Source: Chaetoderma sp. LZ-2023a (lineage: Eukaryota; Mollusca; Caudofoveata; Chaetodermatida; Chaetodermatidae). From it: DNA of 64,000 bases. The position numbers were made by a program, and so were the translations under genes. A model generated the notes under the pieces. The model did no database searches. It worked only from the letters and a program-made list of their open reading frames with translations, and was not told where the DNA came from. The stretch lies in NCBI GenBank assembly GCA_034401795.1, contig CM067365.1, positions 16,793,166 through 16,857,165 of the forward strand, written 5' to 3'. Each line of letters opens with the position of its first letter. Within the stretch, counting starts at the first letter, position 1. Positions 39,301 to 54,300 of this stretch are shown piece by piece.

Positions 39301-42300
39301 GTTAATAAAAAGGCCAAGGCCGATTATGACGTCATCACTCTCGTGACCAAATTAATCGATCCGCAACAAGCACCAAGAGCAAGAACGAATTGTATAAGTA
39401 AACGGAACATTTCCGTTGAATTGGCATTTCGAGTACACAACAATCAGATATACAGAGATAACTCCTTCCAATTCTAGCATTGGCAAAAAGGGAAATTATC
39501 TCCCCTTTTGTTTACAATAATTAGATACCTGATCCTTGTATAGACAAACCATCCAACGTGATGAACCGGAGAACTCCACCATAGTACGCCTCTACATTCT
39601 CTCCACCTCAGGGGAAGGAATTGGAGCAAGAGGGCAAAGTGAGAAGACCTTTATAACAGGCCTCCAACTCACTGAACATAGATTTTTTGGTTAGATAACC
39701 TAACAGTATTAGTAGGAAATGGAACCGTGGTGGAGAGAAAACATATCCTCTTGTGCCGAGAAGTCCATCAAAGCGTCTATGCGATACCTGTGGACAAAAC
39801 ACAAAGAGAAATGAGACATATGAAGCACCATGTTGTAAAAAACCAACATAATCAGGCGCTAATCACGGTAAGCGCGAGTCCCGGAAATACATTAAACCGG
39901 GACAAAACACGCTAGCATATCAAAGAATTCACCTGATAAAGCGATCCCGCTCCTTCTAAAGGCGAATCCTCCCTTTCCGACATGCTTCCACCAAAAAATA
40001 ATCGTCAAACGTGAGCAAAAAACAAGGCAACGCGCAGAAAAGTATGAAGAACACAAAACCGCATGTAACCCTTTGCCAATAAATGAGCAAAGAGGAAGTA
40101 GTAGTCGGCGCATGCGCGGTGGTGGGGCGAGCATCCGCCGGACTACCTCTGACTCCCTGCCCAGTAGGGGCACCTAACTGTTTTTAATCTGAGTGTTTTA
40201 TTGAGTGAAAGCCGATATTTAGCAATATCAAAAGTATTAGGGAGGTAAGTATACTCTTGATGTGAAAATGGTCTTATACCCATCTGCCACAAGAACACCA
40301 CTACCAACCACTACAATTTCCCTACCCCCAAACCCCATCCCTTAACAATAGCCTCCAAGACATCCCAAATGATAAAGGACCAAAAAACTATCAAAGCCGC
40401 CAAAACCACCAAAAAGCTGCCAGGCCACCAAACCACCCACCCAGTCTCCCACTGCGCATGCGCAGACACATGCGCACAACCACATAGCCGCCCACTAAAG
40501 GCTGCCAACACCAGGCCGGCAAAAAGGGTATAAAAGGGGCCCCACAAAACAAACCCAGCCCATTCAGACTTTCAGGATTACACAAAAAATGTAATCAAGC
40601 GTCAGGCTTAAGAAACAAACTACTGTTCTCAATACGTAGTTATTAACCTATGTCCTTTTAGGCCAAAATAAATATGTAATTCATATCCATGTGTTGTGTT
40701 ATCTGTGCATGTGTTAATGTGTCATTATAAGGAAGTGATGTGCCCAGGTTTGAGTCCACTATGCTTAACCAAACCTGAGATATAAGCAGAAAAGCTGAGA
40801 TAAATGCAAATTGGCCACTGCCACCGGATGACATGCCGGATAACACAACAGCTTGTTTTACTTCATAAAGTTGAGCTAAAAATAGTATTAACTTGTCGTG
40901 CAAACAGACATTCCTCAAGATCACAGCAGAAATCTGTCTTGACAAGTACATAGTTAACCCCTTAATGGTCATGCCAGTCAAAACCAGCTTCTGTTATGGT
41001 CTTGTGGAATGTCCATTTACAGGCCAAGAGAATAGAATTTTTGAAGATTTACCACTGGAATGACTGGCTCGATAACTGAGCCAGTCTTTCCAATGATAAA
41101 TTTTCACAAATTCTATTCTCTTGGCCTGTAAATGGTCATTCAATAGGCAGACACCAAATTTGACCAGTAAAGGGTTAAGGTACTTACACATATATTTCAT
41201 ATTTACCTTGCAGAAAATGCTATCAGCTATTACACCTAGTGCTGCCATGTCATCCCATGTGGTTCCAGTGTGTTCAGCTATATACTGGTATAAACCCTGT
41301 GAACATCAAACAATATCTATTAATAGTTTGACTAACAAAGGTATAATCTGTGATTCTCATAAGGGTCCTTTTGAGGGTATATACCCCAAAATTCAGCCTG
41401 GGACCCCCAAAAGTAATGGCAGTGGGTCCCAAGCAGAGTTATAGGATTTTGCATAAAAATACCTACATGTACCGAATCTAGTACGGGACATACATAATTC
41501 ATAGTTGTGGGTCCCTGGTACCCGCTAATCTTAGCATGGATGAGATAATACTGCTTGGGAACTCCAAATTTGAGGTTTGGGACCCCAAGATTTCAGCTGG
41601 GGACCACCAGATTTCAGGGTGTGGGGTCACTGTGACCTCCATAATTTAGATGCCATGAGAAACACTGGGTAGAATATGATTACCAAGCAGCGTGGTTGAT
41701 GCCTATAAGATCCATACAATGTAGTTGATGGATCGAGAATATTTCACGATCCTTAAGGAGTGGTTGCTTCCGTGCGATCAGGATCAATTCTGGTCACACA
41801 CACCTCCGTGCAGCCGCATCTGGAAAAGTATAAAAGGAAGGCCCAAACTGTGTCTTGGCATCCATACTCAAACTGACACCACAGTTCGCGTGAGAAAAAA
41901 TAATCATAATCAAGTTTTCTGAAGAATTCTATGAAGCTTTATCCAGTCTGTCCTTTTCGCATCAAATGGAAATATTGCTATATGTCTATTCACTAATAAA
42001 ATATTACAAGCTGTTATTACCTCATCATGTAATGGAGAAATCCAGTTTTAGCTATGCCCTGCCCATCTCTAGCTAAGGTCCACCCACACTTAGCTCGTGT
42101 TGGGATCGATCGATCCCTGAACTCTCTGACTATCAATTTCCAGAAAACTATACAAGCTGTTGAATAATTTGAGACTAATTTGACTGGGTGCTGCTGCTGC
42201 TGCCAACGTTAAATTAGTTTCAAAATATTTAACAGCATGTTTATTAAATAGTAAAGACATACAATTCGTACAACAACGCTTAGGCCATCATCAATCACAT

Positions 42301-45300
42301 GTGTTCATGATAAACTTGGCTATATCATTCACGATATAATTGATTATGATGTCATCATATACGTCACATAGTTGATCATGACACCATATTTCTGTCTTTC
42401 CTGCAAAATTAAGTTGAAATCCTCCCAGTGGTTTAAACGAAATCTAGGATTTCTTTTTTCATGAGAGAGTTGATACTTACCTCCCTAATACTTTTGATAT
42501 TGCTAAATATCGGCTTTCACTCAATAAACACTCAGATTAAAACAGTTAGGTGCCCCTACTGGGCAGGGAGTCAGAGTGTAGTCTGGCGGATGCCAGCCCC
42601 ACCACCGCGCATGCGCAGACTAGCACTTCCTCTAACTAATTTATTGGCTGATACACATGCAACTATTAAGAGCCTGAAGACCGAGCCTCTGTGGGGTGGA
42701 GAGGCCGGGTCCGTATCTAGGGAGGTAAGTATCAACTCTCTCGTGAAAAAAGAAAACCTAGATTTCGTTTATTTCACATCAAGAGTATACTTACCTCCCT
42801 AATACTTTTGATATTGCCAGAATTCGACAGTGAATTCGGCGGGAGGGAGGCGAGGTCAAAAGACCAGCTCATCCCTATACGCTTTTCTGCGTTTAAGGCA
42901 CTTAAACTTCTGAAACTGTATGAAAAAACAGTCAGGATTTGACTAACCATCGGATAACACCACCGATGTATGAGAGATGACCGAATGTCATATGCGCTCC
43001 CCCCCCCTCCTTCCTGGGAGGAAGAGTCGAATGACCTCAATGTTCTATATGCTCTCTACGTACAAGTGCCATGTACTACAGGACAGAGACGAAAAAACTC
43101 CATTTTCGTATACTCTCAACAATGAACCACATAAATACACAAAACCATCATCATATAAATAACGGGTAACGTGACAAGACAATCAACAATGGACAACACG
43201 TGAACAAGACTGACCTTGTTGAAAATGGCTGCTGACATCATCTTCCCATTGGTGAAGAATGATGCAGTCCCAAAAAAGTGGTTGTTTCCATAAATTAATT
43301 GTGAAATATATAAGCAATGAGGAAACCTCATCAAAAATATAAACCTAGCTATTTTTTCAAAATCGACAAGGCGAGAGGATTAGAGGTGTCACGGAGATAA
43401 TGGTCTGTAAAACTTGACTCAGTGCCATTGAGCCACCGACATAATATCATCCACAGGGACCCCATTAAATAGGCCAGTGGATGTCACTACGCCGCGGACA
43501 CTGTGAGCCTTGGCCACGTCAACCTGCTTCCCGGTGGCGGATTTATGACAAAACTGAATGCATTCTACAATCCACCTAGAAATGGTGTCCTTAGAAGCCC
43601 TGCCATGGGGTTCAATATATGACAACCATAACGCCGATTGGTCGGTGCGCCACTCCGATGTACGTTGTTTGTACCGGAGAAGCGCCCGGACGGGACACCA
43701 TGCTTTAGAATTAGGATCATATCTAGTTAAAGCAGGTAAAACAATCGGTTGACCTGGATATTTCAACGACTGATTCTTAGCCAAGAAATTAATCCTAGGT
43801 AGCAGCTTAAGGCCTTCCCCTGAAACCACAAAACGGTCATCCTCGGCTGATAAGGCATGAATTTCACTTCTACGCTTAGCCGAGGCCGCAGCAATTAAAA
43901 ACACAGTCTTAAGTGTTAATAGTTTCATAGAAATGGAACTAAGTGGTTCAAAAGGCTTATCACCTAGTACTTGAAGCACTAGCGATAAACTCCAAGACGG
44001 AATCACAGAGGGATTACTAAGAACAGGGTTGAATAGAAGCCCGGACACCTCTGTGCCGGCTGAATAGCTCCTTTTTGTATGAGGGAATTTATTTCCTCCT
44101 CGATACACAACCTTTGCTCTGGATCTCTCGGATTTGGAGTCCAGATCGGCACTAGAGACAGTCGCGATGGCGGGCCTGTCATCCAATCGGGATGATACCC
44201 GACTGAAAGCCATCGCAAGACTAAACGGTCCTGAGTTAACCGTTCCCACTCTTGCATGTGGTCGGCTAACCAGCCTCCCACCGGTCCACCTAGGGATAGA
44301 GGTGGACACAAGGAGTGCAAGAGCGGCACTGTCTCCTTTGCCAGAAACCCCGGAGCGGTTCTCACCGTGGTAAACGTCCCATCAGGAACGATAACCACGC
44401 CCAGATCCTCGCGCGCCACGACCAGCACCGCGCGCACCTCGGTGCGTGGGCGGATGCCTGGCTGACTGCGCCTGAGGAGCCTGCGCCCCCCCTCGCTGCT
44501 GCCGAATCGCACGCGGCCGACGCTGCGATGGTGGCTGGCCTCTGACCTGGCCACCGCCACCTCGAGCCTGCAGGGGACGATACGTAGGGGGTGCGGCGCG
44601 AACGTTAGCACGACGAAGCACCTCAAACTGCTCGCGCAGCGCCCTCTGGTTATTTACCAGAGTAACCGTCTCCTGGAGGTGTCTACATCCCTCACCTCCA
44701 AAGAGACCCGGACCTGTCATAGGCGTACGCAGTAGCCTATTGTACAGGTCCTGGGACTGGCACAGATTGTCCAAGGCAAATGTGCGCCTTGCCCGGACAC
44801 TCCTGGTCACCGCCCGAGTCATACAGTCCAGAGCCAAGTTGATACCATCCTGGATGGCTCGCTGGACTGTGACCGGACTTGGCTGGCGCGATGCGGATGC
44901 TGTTACTACCCCTTGTAACAGCTGGGAGACGTGGGACAGAGCGGCAAGCCCGTCGACTCTCCTCCGCATCACGCAACGCGGTATTTGCTGAACGCAACGC
45001 GTTCGAACACAAGACTCCCGTGTCAGAACGGGAGCCTGGCCGCGCATCCTCACCCAAAGCCGCGCGGTCATCCACGCTCGGCTTAGGAACCACACCGTAC
45101 CGCTGGTAATCCAGGGGCACGATGCGACAACGCCTGGCCACCTCGCGCGGGGCCTTCGCGAGACGTCCACTCGACTTAATGGATGTCTCCGCCGCCTCAA
45201 ACATGTCAACGACATGCTCTGCCAGCGGCAGAGAAGGCATAGCGTTATCAGTAGGCTTACCAGCTAACCACGGCCTGTGTTCACGCTGGCTAGCCGACTG

Positions 45301-48300
45301 CTCCACGGGCAGTTATGGCCTAACACTTACCAACCACTGGCAAGCGTCAGACCAATCCTCTTCCGTGGCTAACTGTAAGCGCTCTACAAGACGGGGGCCT
45401 TCGTCTTCCTCCTGAGCGCAAGCAGCAGAGCTTGACGGCGGATACGCTGATACCCCTGGCAAGCCAGGGAAAACATGCGGGCCTGCCAAGACCGGCATGC
45501 TAATCTCACTGGCTTGACCAGGAGCAGGCGCCGTGGTAGAGCGCGGGGCACATACTGCCCCACCACGGCCCCGGCCAGCACCAGCGACACTCTCGGCAAG
45601 TGTGCACAAATGTCATAATCCATGGCCACGTCCTCAGACGGCGACCCCAACAGGTAATCCTCTTCCTCCTGGCCAGACAGATTAGACTCCGAGTCAGCAA
45701 AGAAAGCTAACCCGGACTGGCCAGGGAAGGTGCCATACGAGGTACTGGCACCCACGGCGTGCGGATACCCCTGGACTGATAAGCAGCCCGCGGGTTCCAG
45801 CGACAGCCGTCCACGGCCCCTCGGCGCGGCACTAAGCCTGCTGCCAGGGTCGTGGAACGCCCCCTCTAATGGGGCCACCTCTGAATCTTCGAACGGAAGC
45901 GTACTAAGGAAAGGTGATTCAGAGGTGGGGATTACCTGCTCCGAAGCAGATGATGAGGACGGCAAAGGATTTGGTCCAGGGAGCATGCCACGAAGCAACT
46001 CTGGAACCAAATCCTTTATCGTCCTCCTCATCTCTCCCAACATCTCGGTCCGGAAGGCCTCCATGTCCACCGCGGACGAGGCCTTCCTCTTACCCTTCTT
46101 ACTCACACTCTCGCTTTTCTGCTTCTTTTTCTTCTCCTCCTCCACCACCTTGTCCTTCGCCTGTAAGCACAAGAATTCGGACATTAGCTCGCCCCCCCCC
46201 CCCCCAGTGCTTACATATCTCGCAATTAAGCAAGGGACCACAGGGGCTACACTGATAACAGAGATGAGGCAAAAACTTGTCCCTCAAAAACCGTCCACAG
46301 GACGCACACCCCGGTCTCTGAAACAGGGCAAAGGACGAGGAATATGAGCAATCTAGTTAAGCTAAGAACCCAACCAACTCCAGAGAAGGAAAATGATCAT
46401 AACGATCAATATTCATCAGAAAACCAGCTTTGGACAAACTTTAATTGTTAAAAAAGAGCAAGGCTGATTATGACGTCATTAATCCTATGACAGGAAAAAA
46501 TCGATCCCCAACAAACATCCAAGTGCAAGGACGAATTGTATCTCTAACCAGAACATGTGCAGACTGGACATTTCGAATACACAACCATCAGATATATACT
46601 GATAACAATGGCAAATACTGTTAATTATCTCCCTTTCCTCTCTAATAATTAACATTACCTCATATCAATAATTAAATACCTGACACTTTGTATAGACAAA
46701 CCATCCAACGTGATGAACTGGAGCACTCCACCAACTGAACGCCTCTTAACTCTCTCCACCTTATAGGGGAAGGAATTGGATCAAGAGGGCAAAGTGAGAA
46801 GACCTTTATACTAGGCCTCCAACTCACTGGACATAAATTTTTGGGTTAGATAACCTAACAGTATTAGTAGGAAATGGAACCATGGTGGAGAGAAACAAAC
46901 CCTCTGCTGATGTGATGTCCATTACATATTGTCCCATAGACCTGTGGACATAAACACAAAGAGAGATTAGTCTTAAATAGCACCTAGTTGAAATAAACCA
47001 ACTAAACAAGGCACTTATCACGGTAAACGCGAGTCCCGGAAACACATTACACCGGGAAAAAACTCGCTAATTTTACTAGAAGTCACCTGATTTAAAGGTC
47101 CTAGGCCCTCCTGTGGCGAAGTCACTCTCTCTGCCATCTTTATCAGGGATAAAACTTCTACAAAACCGTCCAAAAAGCTTCGAAAAGAGTATAGAAAATC
47201 TCTAGCACAAAAGCATGTGTAGACTCTCTGCCAATAAATTAGCAAAGAGGAAGTGCTAGTCTGCGCATGCGCGGTGGTGGGGCTAGCATCCGCCAGACTA
47301 CACTCTGACTCCCTGCCCAGTAGGGGCACCTAACTGTTTTAATCTGAGTGTTTATTGAGTGAAAGCCGATATTTAGCAATATCAAAAGTATTAGGGAGGT
47401 AAGTATACTCTTGATGTGAAAAGTGATGAGTACCATTTTGACAATTTCTGTTAAATCTTTCATAAAATATAAGATTTCCACCCAAAAAATTGATCAATCA
47501 AAATTCTGAATAGAGGTTCTAGAGCCTAGCATGATAGAATACGTCTAGCCAAATTTGGTTGAATTATGTCAAGCAACTGAGGAGTAGCATTTTGACAATT
47601 TCCGGTATATTTTTCATAAAATCCAAGATTTTCACCCATAAAATTGACAAATCAAAATTCTGAATAGAGGTTCTGGAGGGTATCAGCATAGGTTTCCTTG
47701 AGCCAAATTTGGTTGAAATCAGTCAAAGCATTAAGAAGCGACGGGTGGACGATGGACTGGCGGTGCACGGCTATACCGCCGCCATGCCATAAGCTCACTT
47801 GACCCTTCGGGAAGCATATGTCCAAGTTCGGGTTCAGTATGATTAACGAAAAATTAGATATAAACTGATAAGTTGAGCTAAACGGAAACAGTTAACGTTG
47901 AAAAAACACAATTTTTCCAAGGTCAGTGACCTTGGGCTTTCTGATACCAAGGTCATTGTATCATGCCTATGTGTCAAAGTTTGAGTCCTGCATGATTAAC
48001 CAAGGATGAGATATAAACTGCTCAGTTGAGCTAAACAGGAAACGATAATGTTGAAGTTTTTTACCAGGGTCACAGTAACCTTTGACCTGTTGACCTCACC
48101 ATCCTTGTGCGATGTCGTGTCCTTATAAGGAAGCATGTGTCCAAGATTGGGTCAAGTATGATTAATCAAACCTGAGATATAAAAAGAAAATAAATGGATA
48201 ATGTAGGAAAAAAAGCAAGGTTTTTACCAAGATCACAGTGACCGTGACCTTTTGACACCAAGGTCATTGTGAGATACCATGTCATTATAAGGAAGCATGT

Positions 48301-51300
48301 GCCCAAGTTTGGGTACAGTATAATTAACCAAACCTGAGATATAAAAAGTTGAGCTAAACGCAAATTGGCCGCCACCGGCATCACCGCTGGACGACATGCA
48401 GGGTATCACAATAACTCGTTTTACTTCGTAAAGTCGAGCTAAAGAGCTTTGTTGAAGAGTACAAGAATGCATTTGTGGGTACAAGAATACATTTGACAGA
48501 TTTCTCTTAACAAAGCTAATTTTCCAGTGCACATTCACCACATCACTGAACGGCGTATTCCGTAATTATAATGATGTCACGCTACTATGACATCAGGGCT
48601 AACTACGGGATTAGCCTACCTATCCATATCTGCCTAGACAAATCCAGGCCCCATCAAAGGCCCAAAAAGAGGACCTCAGTAGATTCTAGAGCACCACCAC
48701 TAGGCTCAGACAGAGAAGATGCCATCCAGCTCATAATAAATCTATTAAACGAATTCTTGTACCCACATGAAACAAGAGGCATAAGAGGACCAAGGGGCCT
48801 GTATCGTTCACCTGCAATTATTGGCCACTGGCACAACCGAAGAAAATGAGATGACCACTGGAAAAATTTATCAATCAAATTTCTGTGAAGAAGGTTTAGC
48901 CAAGTTTTACTAAAATCGGCCCAGTGTTTAATAAGTTGTCTTTTTATGATTTTCTCAGAAATGTGCAGAAAATACCAGATGTCCACCAAAAAAGCTAAAC
49001 TTTGATTGATTCATGGCGGACATCTTGTTTGAGATATCGCTATGGAACAAACTCTAATGGTTTTTAGTCCCTAATCATATCTCCCAAATTTTGTACTGAC
49101 CCATACAAGCGGTTCTGGAGAAGTGGTTTTCACTAAAAAATAGGTCATCCAAGATGGCCGCTGAACCATTTGACCAATCAAGTTCCCTTGAACAAACTTG
49201 GTTCAGCTCTTACCAGAACTGATATTTCATGAGTTTGAAATCAATTTCCCAAATGGTTTCGGAGATTTTTAGACGTTTATAAAAATTGCCCAAAATCCAA
49301 GATGGCCGTTGGCCAAATTGGCCGATCGGGTTTGTTTGAACAAACATGGATCTGTATGCCCTAAGAATGGTTCCTGCCACATATTCCTGAAATCAGTCCA
49401 GTGGTTCTCGATAAGACATTTTAACTTTCCCATTGCTTTAGTATGGGAGCTTTGGCAGGAAAACGATCCAAGATGGCCACCAAACCATTTATCCGACAGT
49501 TTCGAAAATGGCAAATTTGAAATCAGAATACCCGCAAAAAATAATATATAAAATCAATTTAGGGCCTCAAAATCCATCAAATAGAAGAATCCAATATGGC
49601 CGCCAAACCATCTACATGTTGATTGGCCCGTGGCTGCCATGTTTTTTGATGGATCAACTTCCCTTGAACTAACTTTAATGGCCCTTAGTTCCTAATCATA
49701 TCTGCCAAATTTTGGCCCAATCCATCCAGCTTTTCGCGAAAACTAGGCTAGCCAAGATGGTTACTGAACTATTTGGCCAACAAAGTTCCCTTGAATAAAC
49801 TTGGTTCAGCTCTTCTCCATGATCATATTTCATGAGTTTTGAATCGATGCTCCAAGCGGTATTGGAGATTTTTAAAGATATTAAAAAAAATCAACCAAAA
49901 TCCAAGATGGCCAGCAGCCAAATTGGCCGATTGACTTCGTTTGAACAAACTTGTATCTCTATGACCTAAGGATTGTTCCTGTCAAATATAATTGAAATTG
50001 GCACCCTGGTTCTCGAGAAGACGCTTTAAATTTTCCACTGATTTTCCAGCTTTAGGCGGGAAAATGATGGCCACCAAACCATTTATCCGACAGTTTCGAA
50101 AATTGCAAATTTGAAATCAGAACCCCAGAAAAATATATAAAACCAATTTCAGCCTCACAAATACATCAAATTAAAAAATCCAACATGGCCACCAAACACG
50201 CTACATTTTAAACGAAATCACAGATTTCTTTTTCCACGAGAGTTGATACTTACCACCTTGACACTCTATGATATTTCCCAAATATTGACCTAGCTTCAAT
50301 AAGACTTTCTATTCTGTCTCTTTCTATTCCAAATTATTGGCCGACAAATTGCAACATAAAATGCCGATAGACTGAGCCTCTGCGGGACGGAGAGGCCGGG
50401 ATCGCATCAGGGTGGTAAGTATCACCTTTCTCGTGATTTTGTTTATTTCACATCAAGAGTATACTTACCACCCTGATACTCTATGATATAGCATAATTCG
50501 TAAGTGAATTCGGCGGGAGGGAGGCCAGATGACCGGCTCATCCTTAGAAGAGCAAGCTCTTGCTTTTGGAGCATAAAAACATCTCAAATTGTGAAAAGAC
50601 TTGGACATCGGCTAACACGACCCATGTTGAGAGTAATGACCATTTAACATGCGCTCCAACCCCCTCTTTTGTAAAAAAAGGGGAGCAATGACCTCAATGT
50701 CCTATACGCTCTCTATATACTCATGCTAAAGTACTATAAGACATTGAACGAAAGCTTCATTTCGTATACTCTCCGACGGAACCACAAAAAACACGAACCA
50801 TCATCATATTAGTAAGTAATAATAAACGTGACAAAATAACCATCACCAAACATAGGACTAACCTATTTTGATGAGATTCCCTTTAATCACCGCTGCCGAT
50901 GATAGGTACAGTACGGAAAAGTGGGGATTCCACCACTAAATTGCACTGTGTGTGAGTCAAAGGCCGTATGAACAATATTTACAAATATATACAGATTAAC
51001 GTTTATGTAAAATCGATAAGGCAAGCGGATTTGACGTGTCACGGATCTGTAAAACTAGACTCAGAGTGCCACTGTGCTAATGACATAATGTCATCCACCG
51101 GCACTCCGTTAAACAGAGCCGTTGATGTCACTATGCCTCGGACACTGTGAGCCTTGGCCATGTCAACTTGTTTTCCCATGGCGGCTTTGTGGCAATGCTG
51201 GATGCAGTCCACAATCCACCTACAAATGGTATCTTTAGAAGCTCTCCCATGGGTTCAATGTAAGATAGCCATAAAGCACCAGGGTCCGTCCGCCATTCCT

Positions 51301-54300
51301 GTGTACGTTGTTTATAACGTGTTAATGCATGGACAGGACACCAAGCCTTTGAAGTAGGATCAAACCTAGTCAAAGCAGGTAAAACTATAGGCTGACCAGG
51401 GCATTTTAAAGACTGGATATTCATCATAAAGGTAACTCTAGGTAGAAGCCTAAGGCTTTCCCCTGTAACCACAAAACGGTCTGGCTCTGCTGACAAAGCA
51501 TGTATTTCAATTCTTCGTCTGGCTGAAGCTGCAGCAATCAGAAAAACTGTTTTAAGCGTCAACATTCTCATGAAAAATGGAGCTTAGTTGTTCAAAGGGT
51601 TTATCCGCTAATACTTGAAGTGCTAACGATAAACTCCAATATGGAATCATTGGAGGATTCCTTGGTCTTAGATTATCCATGCCTTTGACTAAAGTATTTA
51701 GATTACATACTTCATCACTTCCCCTATTAGTCAAGCAAGGGATAACTGGCATTAAAGCTGACTTGTAACCGGCAATAGAGTTAGGCTTGAGGATACAGGC
51801 ATCTAAAAGGTGACAGAGGAAATCGGCTACTACCTGAATAGATGCATCCATTGGATTAATACATCTTTTTGAGCACAATTCAGCAAATCTGTTGATTTTA
51901 TAATTATATGCTCTGGCGGTTGACCCTATTCTGGATCTTGCCATAAACATGGCTGCTTGCTCAGAAAAGCCCTCCTTAACTGCTGATTCCTTGACAACAT
52001 CCACACCAGCAAAGCAGTTTCCATGTCATCATACAGAGACTGGCCGATTTCGTTCCGCCCTGGCGGTTTATGTAAGTCACTACTGTTGTATTGTCTGTAG
52101 GAAGTGTTCCATGGCTAAGACTACTGCTCGCATTTCTAGCAGATTGATATGTTCTTTTCACTGATCCAGATTCCAAAGCCCTGATACTTTGTCTTCTTCC
52201 AGGCAAGCTGCCCCTCCCTCCATTGATGCATCTGTGTATATCATTACCTGAGGGTGGAGAGGTGACAACATCAACCCCGCCAGGAGATTTTCTCTTTTCA
52301 CCCACCATTGAAGGTGGTGAATAAGAGGTTCCAACACTGACACCCTTGAGTCCAGGAATCCTGTACTCTGGATCCAATGTGTCATGAGAAATAGCTGGAT
52401 AGGCCACCGGCGTAAGGCTGCCTGTGGAATGACTGGTTCCAGAGAAACCATCAACCCCAGCATTCTCAAGTAGACCCGTGCCAGGACATAACGACTGTTG
52501 CACACTGATTGTATGACTGAGATGAGTACTTCTACTCTCTCCTGAGAAGGGTAACCATACCATGTCTCTAGATTGAAGAACATGCCCAGGTAAACAAACT
52601 TCTGGGATGGTGTCAGCTCTGATTTTTGAAAGTTGATTATCCAGCCTAGATCTGTAAGAGTTTTCAAAACTATCTCGAAATTTGCAGATATGTTTGGACT
52701 GCTATGTGTCTCCTGCGGAGGTATGATGTCATAGCTTGGACCACACGAGTGAAGACCTGAGGAGCTGTCAAAATTCCAAATGGGAGAACCTGAATTCCCA
52801 TTGGCGGCCATGAAATGCAAATCTCAGAAACCGATGAAAGCTCTTGGCAATGGGAATGTGAAAATAAGCATCTTTTAGATCTATTGATGCTGTCCACATT
52901 CCCTTCCTCAATCCTGCTAACACCGTTCTTACAGTTTCCATTTTGAAACTTGGTGTGAGGATAAACCTGTTAGAGGTTTGAGGTTGAGAACTGGTCTCCA
53001 CCCTCCAGTGCTTTTTGTCACTACGAACACAGTTGAATAGTAACCCAGACAGTTCTGTGCGGGTTGAATTGCATGTTTTTGTATAAGGGATTGAATTTCT
53101 TCCTCTATACACAACCGCTGATCTGGATCATGTGGATTTTGAGTCCAGATCGGAACCAGAGACAGGCGCGATGGCTGGCTTGATATTCAGTCAGGATGGT
53201 AACCGACTGAAAGCCATCGCAAGACTGAATAACCTGCTCCCACTCTTGCATGTGGAAGGCCAGGCGGCCTCCCACAGGTCCAACTAAGGATTGAGGTGGA
53301 CCCGAGAAGTGCAAGAGCAGCCCTGTCTCTGGTGGTTGTCCTAGCAGCATGGCGCCGACCCATCAGGCTCGGCTCCCACGACCAGAACCTCTGCCAGCGC
53401 CACACGCACCTCGATAGGCGGGCTGCCTGGCAGGTTGCACTGGAGGAACCTGCGTTCCCCCCTAGTTGGCTTACGCTGGCGTTGCCATGGCCGACACTGC
53501 ATAGGCAGTTAACCTCTGACAAGGCCACCACCACGTCTAGCCAGCTGAGGGTGGAAGGCAGGAGGTGCTGCTCGAATGCGCTCCCTGCAGAGCACTTCAA
53601 ACTGCTCACGCAGCGCCGTCTGGTTGTTCAGCAGGTTTACGGTTTGTTGGCGGTGCAGGCATCCTTCACCTCCAAACAACCCTGGACCTGACATCGGCGT
53701 CCGAAGATGCAGAGTGTACAGATCCTGCGAGTCGCCCACAAACTTCTGGTTACGGATCTCGTCATACAATCCAGAGCCAGGTTAATGGCGTCCTGGATGG
53801 CTCTCTGGACTGTAAGAGATGCTTGGCGGGCCATGGATGCCGCTACTACCCTCTGTAGCAGCTTGGAAATGTGCAAGAGCCGATATGGCTCCTCTCATAC
53901 TTTTCTCCGTGTCCCGCATCACAGAATTTGCCGCGTGTCTTCACACAAAGCTGCACGGTCATCCGTGCATGGCTTTGGAACGACGAAGTACTTCTGATAA
54001 AGATCATAACTGATATGGCAGCACCATGCCACCTCGCGAGGGGCATTCGCAAGGCGTCCATTTGGCTGAATGGACGTCTCTGCCGCAGCGAACATATCCA
54101 TGATATGCTCCGCATACGGGAGATGGCATCGTGCTTGTCACCGGCTTCCCTCCCAACCATGGGCGCTGGACCCGCTGGGAAGCCGGTGGATCCAGCTGGA
54201 GTTCCAGCTTGATGCCTACCAGCCATTGGCAGGCATCCAGCCAGTCCTCCTCGCTGGCCACCTGTGAATGTTCGACGAGCCTAGGGCCTTCGTCATCTTC

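Larger units (their letters stand above)
33236..40268 (-). mobile_element. DIRS retrotransposon copy 3, looks whole
   Basis: 7.03 kb with both ends, inverted terminal repeats (33236-33430 and about 40082-40268), an internal complementary region (33520-33621) and three long open frames in the DIRS order gag, RT-RNase H, tyrosine recombinase on the minus strand. The frames overlap slightly, as is usual for the order. No obvious break was seen by eye. It lies in the intron between exons b and c in the gene's orientation. Close to but distinct from the copy 2/4 subfamily. Young by its intact frames. Confidence 0.95.

Noticed and set aside
33236-40268. Ty3/gypsy or other LTR retrotransposon as the identity of the 7-kb elements
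   Set aside because: They have a tyrosine recombinase rather than a DDE integrase, no visible protease, inverted rather than direct terminal repeats, an internal complementary region and no target duplication. That combination is DIRS.
48571-48849. 92-codon plus-strand frame
   Set aside because: No recognisable domain, inside an intron of the opposite-strand gene and surrounded by dispersed repeat tails. No support for coding.
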